From Glaciozyma antarctica PI12 (lineage: Eukaryota; Basidiomycota; Microbotryomycetes; Kriegeriales; Camptobasidiaceae), in contig KZ627149.1 in the NCBI GenBank assembly GCA_002917775.1, positions 661,689 to 725,688 on the forward strand: DNA of 64,000 nt. The letters are read 5' to 3'. Position 1 is the first letter of the stretch; each line of letters starts with the position of its first letter. Made by a program: the position numbers and the translations under genes. This document shows positions 35,359 through 45,800 of the stretch, piece by piece. The notes below the pieces were generated by a model that saw only the letters and a program-made list of their open reading frames with translations, did not search any database and was not told where the DNA came from.

Positions 35359-36337
35359 GGTTGGAATGAGGGCTGGTCTGGGGTGGTTCGCGATTGATAA
35401 GTGCCGAGAGTGGCAGGGCGCGGGCGGGAGTGGGAGGTGATGGTCGAGTTGGACGTCGTTTGGTTCAAGTGGTTCGAGTAGAGGGGGAGGGCGTCGAGTT
35501 GTGGTTGGAGCGAGAGTGTCGCGTGAGAGTGACGAGGGTCGTTAACGGTTGGTAACGGGGGGAGGGCGAGAGGGAGACAGAGCGAGTCAGTACGGGTGGC
35601 TGGTGGCAGTCTGCGGTGTTCAGTATTGATCCTCACTTACGGGGAGAGTGGAGAGTTGGAGTTGGGAGTGAGGCGAAGGGGGGGCCAGTGCCTGGCGCCC
35701 GCTGGGCTGAACAGATATTCAATTTATATTCAGGCTCTAGCACCCCTTGAGCAAAATTATTTCAGACTTTTTATTTGCGAGGGCTTCCCCCTACTGGGGC
35801 TCCCTTACAAGACTTGCTGACTGCTTAGAGACTTGAAAAAAGACCTTTTCGTGAATCCTACTCCCTGGGCCAGCGGGGCGACACTTTGTTCGCATGCCTC
35901 AAGTTCTCGCTCCCGAACTTCGCTCTCGGTAGATTCTTACTCAGTTCTCTCGTGAAGGTGCTCTGTCTTTGTCTAGTTATAGACAGCCAGCTCAACTACG
36001 CGCAATCTACCGCCCTCAGCGCCAGGAACCTTTTTAAAATGGCCAGGACACCGCACCGTGCGAAGCTTCGCAGACTCGTTTTTTCCAACGGAGTTCCTCG
36101 TACCTCCGGTGTTCTGCTGAGAAATCGCAAGAGCATCTTAACGCTGCGATCTTGCTGCATTGCGGACGAGAAAGAGATCGGAAAACAACGGCAAGCAAGA
36201 TCGCTTTGCAGGCCTGCGCTGGCCCGGCACGCGTCAGACGTGCTCGAGGTCATTCGAGCAAGCCTTCCCTCTTGCCTTCCTACCACACCCCACCTCAACA
36301 CCACCCGCCCAAAGCACACTCCATCACCTCGCCAACA
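35359..36337. other. Long intergenic region with a locally AT-rich island
   Basis: Divergent promoter region between the 14-3-3 gene and the small LEA-like gene. Around 35700-35880 the base composition drops to clearly lower GC than anywhere nearby, with runs such as AATTTATATTCAG and TTTTTATTTG. I could not fold a tRNA or recognise another RNA gene in it. The open frame 35886-36458 overlaps the next gene's 5' end and shows no domain. Confidence 0.45.
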
Positions 36338-36862
36338 ATGTCCTTCATCGTCCTCCGCCGCTCGCTCCTCAACTCGGCTCCTCGGCGCACCTTCGCCGTC
36401 TCCGCGTCCCACTTCAAGACCGTCACCGAGAGCGTCAAAGACGCCGCCGAGAAAGTAATCTCCTTATCCTCACCCTCCTCGCTCCGAACTGAAGCGACGA
36501 CCAGGTTAACCGTGTCGCGGCGGATGCGGCGCTCAAGGGGATTGAGACGACGGAGCAGGTTAAGAACCAGGCTGTCGACGCTGCGGCGCCTATGATGGAG
36601 AAGGCGAAAGATGTGCGTTTTTGGATAATGGAGGAAGGAGTGAAGAGCTGATGAGGGTGCAGATGACGAGCGATGGGATGAGCGAGGCGAAGAAGACTTT
36701 GAACCAGGGGGAGAAGGATGTGAAGAAGGCTGGGTGAGTTTGTGCCTGTTTATGAAGAGGGATCGAGCTGATGGGTGTCGTCGGTGTAGGCTTCAGGCCA
36801 AGGCGACGATGGAGAACACCGCGGAGACGGTCAAGAACGAGGCGAACAAGGCTACTCGCTAA
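36338..36862 (+). CDS. Small LEA-like amphipathic helical protein, probably mitochondrial
   Basis: Four exons encode about 120 residues: MSFIVLRRSLLNSAPRRTFA, an Arg/Ser-rich amphipathic leader resembling a mitochondrial presequence, then SHFKTVTESVKDAAEK, VNRVAADAALKGIETTEQV, KNQAVDAAAPMMEKAKD, MTSDGMSEAKKTLNQGEK and MENTAETVKNEANKATR. The mature part is rich in Ala, Lys, Glu and Thr with repeating 11-residue-like helical periodicity, the pattern of group 3 LEA or apolipoprotein-like helices. No enzyme motif. A stress- or membrane-protective role is plausible but is inference from composition only. Confidence 0.65.
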
Positions 36863-37197
36863 GCGGGTTTGGAGCGGCGTGTGGAAATGAAGTACCGTTG
36901 TGCATACTCGCTCCATCGGTGCTGTTAGTGAGACTCGAGCGAGTTCGCAAGGAGGAGAATTGGCACGAAACGAGAGAAGTTTGCGTCCTCTTTTGCGTCA
37001 GACGGCGCTGGCTCCTTCAAGGCTCGCGCAGAGCAGCAAGTCGATCCCGCATCTTCACAACGTGTGAACCTGAAGCTTTTGGGAGCAGAGAACGGAGCAG
37101 AGTATCTCGAGGTAGCTCGGTCGCCTCGATCTCGAGCAGCGATTCGCGAAGTCAATCTCAGCGCGTCTTGCTCTCCCTTCTCCACACCACTGCTCCC
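36863..37197. other. Intergenic region
   Basis: 3' flank of the LEA-like gene and promoter of the DUF2256 gene, both plus strand. Nothing else supportable. Confidence 0.5.
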
Positions 37198-37937
37198 ATG
37201 TCCACACTCTCCAAGCAGCTCACCAAAATCTGCAAGAACTGTGGGCGCGAGATCAGTACGCTCCTTCCCTCCCACCTCTTAAAGCCCCGCTAAACGCCTC
37301 CCAGCGTGGCGCAAGAAGTGGGAGGTCCGTCCAACCCCCACGCCCTCACAACCCCTCTGACCCCTCCCAATGACAACAGAAGAACTGGTCCTCAATAGCC
37401 TACTGCAGTTCCTCCTGCCGTCGCCCGCTCGGCGCTCTAGACCTTGCCTTTGAGACGGGCATCATCGAGCTCCTCTCGGCGCGTCGACGGGAGGCGGTGG
37501 TGGGGATGAAGAAGGGCGGTGCGTCGCTGGCGAGTATCACGGTGGAGGAGGTTGAGAGCATCGTCATGGCGCGGTGGGCGGCGGAGGGGAACGTCGAGGT
37601 GGATGAGCAGGACAAGGTGGAGGGGGAGGACGACAGATCAGCTTCCCCTCCTCCGATCTCCTCTCAAGCTCCTACGAACCGATCAGCACCTACGCACGTC
37701 CGGGAACGAGCGAGGAAAGCTGCTCGGCGGCTAGTCGATCGGCGGGTGGTCGAGATCTGGCAGAAGGGGCCAAGGGGGATGGCGGTGGTGAACCCGTCGT
37801 TTGCGAAAGGGACGCTGGAGCTGCGAGGGGTAGAGGGACAGCCGGTCGAGTTGGTGGTGCCGAGTGTGGAGGTGCGAGAGGAGGTGGAGAAGGAGGAGGA
37901 GGGAGGGAAGGGAGAGAAGGGGAGAAGGAAGCGGTAG
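37198..37937 (+). CDS. DUF2256/DUF3253 zinc-ribbon plus winged-helix-like protein
   Basis: Spliced N-terminus: MSTLSKQLTKICKNCGREI, TWRKKWE from a 20-nt exon (37305-37324), then KNWSSIAYCSSSCRRR. Together they form the CxxC-WRKKW-YCSxxC module of DUF2256. The rest matches the DUF3253 pattern: FETGIIELLSARRREAVV, ITVEEVESIVMARW, a disordered acidic insertion, VRERARKAARRLVDRRVVEI and QKGPRGMAVVNPSFAKGTLE, ending in Lys/Glu repeats. In bacteria these two domains often occur as neighbours. The function is unknown; a zinc-bound nucleic-acid contact is plausible from the four cysteines and the wHTH-like part. All four cysteines are present. Confidence 0.8.
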
Positions 37938-38122
37938 AGTTCGTTGGGGTTTGGCTAGAAGGTAGAAACGCTTGTTGTATCGCCAGGGGAGTTCAGAGTT
38001 TACGCTTAGCCTTAAAGGGCGGAAGGGGGGAACCAAACCTGCGCCGACTTGGAGGAGCTCGTGTCGACGACGGGCGGCTCTCTTCCTGTTCCACAACCTC
38101 CTCCGCTTGGGAGTTAAACAAG

Positions 38123-41100
38123 ATGGTAAGTAGAAGCAGCTACAGGTGGACCCGCCAGAGCTAATCCTTTGCTTGCAGCACTTCCCCTCTCCTCTCCCCA
38201 CTACCCGCCTCTCCGTCTCAACCACCGCAGTACCAGCCGCTCCCTCTCCCGTCGCCCGTCCACCACCTTTGAAATCCTCAGCCAATCGCGGCAAGAAGAG
38301 CAAGTTTAGGGATTCACTAGGCGGGTTACAGGAGGAGGAAGGGGAGGAGGTCCTCTCTATCGTTCGAGGACCGGAGCCGGACGACGAGGAGGGGAGCGGG
38401 GTATGGGCTGTACTAGGGCGCGAGGACGTGAGCGTTTGGAGCATAAGGGTAAGATCGTCTCACCGTAGCTGCGCCCGAGCTAGCCCAGCTAACCCTGCTC
38501 CTCGTCAGCCCAAGGTCGTGCTCGCGAAGCTCTGTCGCTCCCCACTATCTCTCCGCACTCACGGCCCCAACGCGACCCTCGTCTTCCATTCCGCCTCTCG
38601 CATCGTCATCACCACCACTTCAGGCCACCATCTCCTCTACTCCATCACTCCAGCCGACACCGTCCTCGCCAAACGAGGTAATACGGCGTACGTCCTCCCC
38701 GGCGGGGATAAGGGGAGCCAGGCTTGGCCGAGGGGACCTGGAGAAGGGAGGGACGTCGAAGGAACTGTCTTGCGGGAAGAGGGGACGCGTGGGATGGCAG
38801 TGGGTGATGGAGTCGGATGGTAAGCGAGCTCGCTACCTTGCGATTCGACGGCGGCCAGCTGACGCTCCCTCGCACGCAGTGTTTGCGCGACGAATCATTC
38901 GCTCTTTGTTGCCGTGAACGATCCCCCTTCCCTTCGCATCGTCCCCTTCCCAGTCGCGTACGGCGATCCAGGACCTCGGACCTCTACTTCGCGAGAAGCG
39001 GGACGCAGTTCCGGCTGGGATGGGCTAGGAGTAGCTCTGAAAGGAGGTGGAGAGTCCGAGGCGGTCGTACTGGACGACTGGAAGTGGCTGATAGGACACG
39101 GCGATGGTAGGTTTCCTTTCTCCAACTTCGCAAGGACCGAAGTAACGCTCCGCTTCGCACGCAGTCACGATCGTCTCCCTCCTCGCTCTCCCCCTCTCGT
39201 CCGACCCTTTCTCTCCCTTTGCTCCCGACCCTCACTCTCCTTCTTCCTCCCCCTCCTCTTCCACTCGCTCTCCGCAAGATTTCGTCATGCTCACCTCCGA
39301 CGGCCGCGCCTACCTCGTCCACTGGGGTCCCTCCTCCTCCACCCTCGCCGCCGTCCTGCCTCCTCAGAAACTCTCTCCGGAAACTCCAGAAGCGGAAGAA
39401 GAAGTCCTATTCGACGAGAAGGTCGAGTTGCGGAGGGAGCTCGAGAGCGAAAAGTGGGAGTGGGAGGGCAGGTGCTTCTTCCCGCCGAGGACGCAGGAGG
39501 GGGAGGAAGGGATTGCGGAGCAGGAGTTGGAGCTGGATAAATGGAAGGCGGGGAGCTCGCTGGGGGTGAACGAGAAGATGAGCTTGGTGGCGGTCGGGTG
39601 CGAGGAGTGCGTTCCTCCGTTTTTCTCCCTGAAGGTGGCACGCGCTGATTTCCCAACTGAGTACAGTGGGACTCTGGCGGTATTCAATCTTTTCCCTAGT
39701 AAACCGGGACAGAAACTGTCGAACTCCACCGGCGGGCGCGACCTCGCCACTCCCACGCTCTCGCACGTCCTCTCCCTCCGCAACTCGCTCAACTCGACCG
39801 CTTCGGGCCTCGACACCGGACGAGCCACCTGTCTCTCCTGGTCCGTCGTCACCCTCTTCTTGTCACTCGTACTGACTGTCCTCGCAGGTCCTCGGATGGT
39901 TACGCACTGGCCGTGGGTTGGGAGCTCGGGTGGTCGGTGTGGTCGGTGTATGGAAGGCTGGGATCATGGTCGGTCGCTGGGTCGCTCAGCAGCGGGTATG
40001 GCGTCGAGGGAGAGAAGAGCGAGTCGTTCGAGGATCACTTTATGCACGGCGTGCGAAATCTCGTGAGTCCCCGTCCTCAGTAGCTTTGGTGAGCTCACTG
40101 CTGATGAGCTGCGGACGAAAAGTTCTGGAGTCCAGGGAACCTGGAGCTCTTCGTGCTGTGTCCGCCGCCGGTGCATCCGAAGAAGAAGCGTGCGTGCTCG
40201 CTTCGCTGTAGTGAGCTCAACTGACCCTGATGATTTGCGCAGCTCACGACGAGCAGCTCTTCGTGATTCCTTTCGCAAAAAGTGCCGTCGCAGCTGTCCA
40301 CACTCCCGTCCGTATCTCGAAGCCTTGACGTTTCGCTTGCTGACGCTTCGCATCTCGCAGGACAACACGAAGCACGCGTTCCTGCAGATGGACGACCGAG
40401 TTCTCGTCTACCGCGGCGCTGATCAGCCCGACATGAGCGTTATCAACCCCGAATCCGACGTCTGGCAGCACATCAAGGTCCGCTCCTCTCAATCTCGTCG
40501 TTATCTCACGAAGCTCACACAACTCCTGCCAGCTTCCTGCGACCTACATCGCCCTACATCATCCCATTCGCTACGCCGTCATTTCTTCAGACGCTCGCCT
40601 CATCGCTGTCGCTGGTCGAAGAGGCCTCACGCACTACAACGCGCTGAGCGGTCGTTGGAAGCTGTTCGAGGTGGAGAAGGAGGAGGACTCGCTGCGAGTC
40701 GTCGGAGGAATGGCCTGGTGGTCGAACGTTCTTATCGTGGCGTGCATCGAGGGAGGAGTTTACCAGGTCAGTAGCGCGCTCATTCGCCTCCGTTCAAGCT
40801 GACCAAAGAGCATGGCAACAGCTCCGCCTCTTTTCGCGCGACAAGCCTCTCTCCCTCGCCGACTCGCTCGAAGTCGTCCCTCTCAGCTCTGAGCCCCTCC
40901 TCCTCTCCGTCTTCGATTCCTCTCTCCTCGTCTACACCGCCGATAACACCTTCCACCACTTCCTCATTCACCAAACCCGTTCTGGAGCCACGCGATTACG
41001 CACGTGCGGCAGCATCGGCTTCGAAGGCGTCGTGGCTGATCCGACCAAGGTGCGCGGGATGAGCTGGCTCGTCCCTAAATCTCAGCAGCGTTCGTCCTTC

Positions 41101-42680
41101 CTCCTCCAGTCCGCCACCATTGCTGACCCGTTTCGCAGGCTTCGGAGATCCCGCAGACGACCTCAACGTCGCGACCATCATCTTCCTCATCAACGGCAAG
41201 GTCGACCTCCTCGTCGTCCTCGACGCGCAGCGCACGAAGAGGTCAAGTACGATATGCAGATTCTCGCGGACCGTATCGAGTTCTACTGGACGCACTTGTC
41301 GGGAATCGGGACGCTCGAGAACTCGCTTTGGGGATGGGATGGCAGTCGGATCCGCATCTGGCTTGATGCGTTGACGATCGAGAAGACGAAGCTGGATGTG
41401 AAGCGGGATGCGTACGAGTCGGTTACGGAGAGCGTGGGCATTCCGCTGGACTTTTATCCCTTGGGTGCGTACTTTCTGCTGGAATTCTGTGCAGAGGCTG
41501 ACTTGGACTCGCAGCTGTGCTCATGGACAAGGGCATCATCGTCGGCGTCGACCAGGAGACGTCGTTGCGCAAGTCGCTCGACTTCGCCATTTTCCGCATC
41601 ATCACGACTGTGAGCCAGTCTCCCTCCTCGTGGTCGCGGTGTCCTAATCTCTCACTCGGCAGACGCACCTCTTCATTCACCATGTCCTCCGCTTCCACCT
41701 CACCAAGGACCAGCGCAAAGAAGCCGTCCTTTTCGCCTCGCACTACCAACACCTCGTCTACTTCGCCCACGCGCTCGAGATTCTTCTCCACGCCGTCCTC
41801 GAGGACGAAGCCGATGCTCGACCTTCGACCCCCGCTCCAGCTCTCGCGGAGGACGAATCAGCGCCTGAGGACGACGCTGCCGTCCTTCCTCGCGTCGTCG
41901 AATTCCTCGACCACTTCGACGAAGCACTCCAGGTCGTCGTGGGATGTGCTCGGAAAACGGAGGTCGCACGGTGGGAGTTCTTGTTCGATGTCGTTGGCAA
42001 GCCTCGGGACCTCTTCGAGGTGCGTACGTTTTGCTGGCCACGTCCGTTCTGTGAACTGACGGGTCTCTGATCGCAGAAATGCATCTCATCCGGCTTCCTC
42101 AAGGTCGCGGCGTCCTACCTCCTCGTACTGCACAACCTCGAGCCCATCGAGCAAAGCAGCAAGGTCCATCTTTTGCTATCGCTGACCGTCTGCTGTCTAA
42201 CATGCTCCTTCGCAGGACACCGTTCGGCTCCTAAAAGCAGCAATGCTCGCAGGAGAGTGGGTTGTACGTTGATCTTTGAGCGCTTCGTCGCCTAAGCTGA
42301 CGTTCTCCACAGCTGTGTCGAGAGCTGCTACGATTCCTTTACAGCCTCGATCGAACGGGCTTGGTTCTGCGAACGGCCTTGAGCGCAGGTACGTCGATCC
42401 TTGCTTCTCAGCCGACGCTGCTAACCCGTCGAACCCTGCAGGAGCCGCCTTGCCGCCAGGTCACCTCGCGCCCGAAAGCAGCACTCGTCCGGAGCTGCGA
42501 CGCAGTCTCTCCTCTCCGGGCCCGCTCGCCAGCCCTTCATCATTAGGTCCAGGACGTCTCGGGCTCGGGCTGGGATCCCTTCTGGGTCGCGCGGGGCTAG
42601 GATCGCTGCAGACGCGTCCCTACAACTTGGAGCGCAGCATGAGACCGAACAGCGGTCTCGACAGACCCAACTCGCAATAG
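38123..42680 (+). CDS. RIC1: Ric1-like subunit of the Ric1-Rgp1 GEF for Ypt6/Rab6
   Basis: The first coding exon is only the ATG (38123-38125), then a GTAAGT intron, then HFPSPLPTTRLSVSTTA. The N-terminal half is beta-propeller-like: NATLVFHSASRIVITTTSGH, HAFLQMDDRVLVYRGADQPD, IRYAVISSDARLIAVAGRRG, LTHYNALSGRWKLFEVEKEE. The C-terminal alpha-solenoid carries the strongest family blocks: HVLRFHLTKDQRKEAVLFAS, YQHLVYFAHALEILLHAVLE, VVEFLDHFDEALQVVVGCAR, KTEVARWEFLFDVVGKPRDL, FLKVAASYLLVLHNLEPIEQ and LCRELLRFLYSLDRTGLVLR. Ric1 with Rgp1 activates Ypt6 at the Golgi for endosome-to-Golgi retrograde traffic. A Ser/Pro/Gly-rich tail ends GLDRPNSQ. It is the second-longest gene here, with about 15 introns. 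Confidence 0.88.
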
Positions 42681-42808
42681 CAATCGTACTTTAGCGTCTT
42701 TGGTCCGTGGTTCTTCTCACTCTCTCGTTCGATCGTTCAGCGTTCGTCGTTCGTCGCGCGCATACGATTTCGTGCCGCATCTCCATCATTCTCCGCATTA
42801 ACCGCATC

Positions 42809-45800
42809 TCAAACCTGCCTCTCACAACCAGTGCCGACCCTCGACCCTGAACAACCAGTGCCGACCCTGACCCTGAACTCCCCCTCCCCCCTCCTCCCCC
42901 CTCCTCCTCCTCGCCCAATCACTCCCGGGCCGTGCGCATTCGACAGCTGCGGACTAAACGCTCCTCCGTATGACTGAGTCGGGTAGAGCTGGTGCGCCGG
43001 CTGATGCTGCTGGTGCTGCGACATCTGGATCGGCGACGCGGGATACCCCCCAAACACCGTGCGCCCGTCCGCTTGGGGCATTCCGTACCCATCGCGGTAC
43101 GTCGCTGGCTGCCCGAGACCGTTGACGTAGCCTGGGAGGAACCCTGGCGCCATTGAAGGCGAGCGCGCAAAGTTTCCTCCGCGACCGACGACGCCGTGCG
43201 CTCCTCCTCCTCCAGCACCGACCGCGCCAAACGCTCCTCCACCTGCTCCAACTGCTCCGTTGGACATTTGCGATCCGTAGCCCTGCGCAATGAGGGCGGG
43301 GTTGGTGATGCCTTGGGGAGGAGGGCGGTAGCTGGCGAAGAGGGGAGGTTGGGACGGTGGGAGAGAGGCGAAGGGGTTTGGCGAGTAGCTCTGGTGCATC
43401 GGCGTTGCCGAGTACGACGGTTGGGGAGAAATGGAGAAGGAGGGGTAGAGGTGGGGCTGGCCATATTGGAGCGAGTGGGGAGGACCCGACGTAGGGAGGA
43501 AGGGCTGCGACGAGTAGCCGACTGGCGAACCGGCGGGCTGGAACTGGGACGGTCCTTGACGCATGTACGGGTAGCGAGGCGCGGCCGGGTTGAGCGTCTC
43601 GGGGACGTTGTACGAGGAGAAAGACGGGGCGGCCGCTCGTAGTCGTGCCTCGTCCTTCGCTCCGCGCTTCGGCGCCGCTTGTCCCTCAATCGATCCTTCG
43701 TCCTCCGACTTGAGGTCCGCGAACGAGTTGGGGATCGCAGAGGGGAAGTCGTCGGGGTCGGCAATGCCCTGCAGCGAGTTCTCGAGCTGGGCTCCGCCGA
43801 GGCTGATAGATCGCGCGTGCGTCGGAGGGTCGGCGGAAGGGGCAGACCAGACTGAAGGTGCGGTCGGGTTGAGCACGGAAAGCGACAACGGCGCCGCAGT
43901 CGACCATGGCGCGGCTGCTGCGTTCGTCGAGGTCGTGGGCTCGAAAGTTGACGAATCCTGAAGATGAGAGCGCGTCAGGAATAAGCTTCAGCGAAGGAAG
44001 AAAGCAACTGACGAGAGAGTGCGCCAGAGCATCAGCTCCAGGAGCAGCCAACGACTCCCTCGGCGTCATCTCCACCACTTCCCCGTTCAACTCGCTCGTC
44101 ACCATAAACATCCCGTCCGCTCGCTCGATCGGCGCGACGACAGCTTCCTCGCGAGGGGTCGATGCCGCGCTGTAGAACGCGACGTCGGACCTGACGCCCA
44201 CGTCCGAGTCGCTCGACGCCTTCGACGCTGAACTGCGCGCATCGACGACCGTCGGCGTTATGCTCGAGCTGGCGAAGCTCTCCTCCGGAGCCGACTGCGG
44301 TAGACCTCCTCGCTGCCACAAGCGCTGGTTGCCCAGTCCTCGTCCGCCGTCTCGCTTCGAATCCTCGGTCGGGGTGGAGGTGGACTCGTCGGCTTGAGGG
44401 GGAGACGTTGAGGATAATGGCGCGGATGAGTGAGAGGCCAAGGAGTGTACGAGGCGACGTTTGGCGATGTGCACGGGGCAGATGACGGCGCCCTTGCGGT
44501 ACTGCTTGGGGATGAGGAGGTCGTCCCGAGAGAGTCGGCGGGTGGCGAGGTTGGGGATGGGCGGGCTCCACGAGAGGATGAGGACGCGGAGGGGGTTTTG
44601 AACGTTGAAGAAGGCCTTGATTTGGCGAGGGTGGGGTGGTCGAAGAGGTTTGGATGAGGCGGGGAACCGCACGGCGTACGCCTTCCATGCCGGAGGTGGC
44701 GACTGAGACCTTTCGACCTTCGTCGACTCGAATAGCGGCAGCGGATCCCGGTTCTCGAACGACGCCGGCGAGCGAACGGGCTTCTTCGCCTCCGTGCGAC
44801 CTCGTCCCTTCCCCTTCGGTTCCGTTACGATGGCGGCGGGCTTCGATACGACCTCGAGTGCATTCGATGCGAGGAGGAAAGTGGCGGGAAGGAGGGGAGC
44901 CGCGCTGAGCTGGCGAGGAGCCGTCGCTGCGAAGGAAGGCTTGGCCGCTGGAAGCTTGACGGTGGGGACGAGGGATGGCGAGCTCGTATCGGACCTCGGG
45001 ACAGTTTCGGCGACGTCGCCGCCAGCGATCTTGGGCGTGCTGGGCGCACCCATCGCGCCCTTGATCCGCGACATGAGATCCTCGAGAACCGACATCTCGG
45101 GGACCTTGAACGCGGCGGCCTTCGGCGGTCCTGCGGGTGCCAGCGGCTTGCGGGACGACGCCGTGGGCGAAGGAGGTGCGACGGCGAGGGCTGGAGGGTC
45201 CGTCGAAGGCGTCGAGATCGAAGGACGAGCTGCGTCGACGACCTCGGACGTCGGCGGACGCATGCTCGCGACTGGTCGTGCAGGCGTGTCGACTGGTCGG
45301 GGCGAGCGCTCTTCGAGGCGGTTGGCGAGCTCCGCCGCCAGGTGAGGAGGCACTTGCCGAGTCGCTGCTGGCGCCGCAATCGGCGCGTCCGGGCGTCTCC
45401 AAACGCGTTCGTCGGCTGGAGGTGCGGGCCTGGGATCGAGCGGAGGACGAGTCGTCGTCTCTGCCGCTGCTTCTGCCGGCTTGGTCAGCGCCATCGCAAC
45501 GGCAGCCACGACAGGTGGTCGTGCGATCGGTGCGCGCTCGGGTGTCGGCTCCTGCGGCGCTCTGGACGCAAGATGAGGAGGCACGCCGCGTGCGAGGATG
45601 TGGGTGGGTTCGGGCCTTGCAAATGTCGGGACGGGGTGGGGAGTGGCGGCGACGGGAGGTAGGGGTCCGCGAGCGCGCTCGCGCCATGAGTCTGCTGCTC
45701 GATCCGTGCTGGGACCAGTGGGCGGGAGACGACTAGCTGCGGCTGCTGGCGACTTGACAGAGACGGCGGAAGCGATCGTCGGGGTCGCTGCTGGCTTCAA

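Noticed and set aside
35886-36458. 190-codon plus-strand open frame upstream of and overlapping the LEA-like gene
   Set aside because: It is in a different frame from the spliced LEA-like product and has no domain; the downstream ATG at 36338 gives a sensible mitochondrial leader.
44032-45687. 551-codon open frame overlapping the large disordered gene on the same strand in another frame
   Set aside because: It reads as Arg/Ser/Thr low-complexity sequence, the usual out-of-frame shadow of Pro/Ala/Ser-rich GC-rich coding DNA; the 43686-46889 frame contains the ordered motifs.
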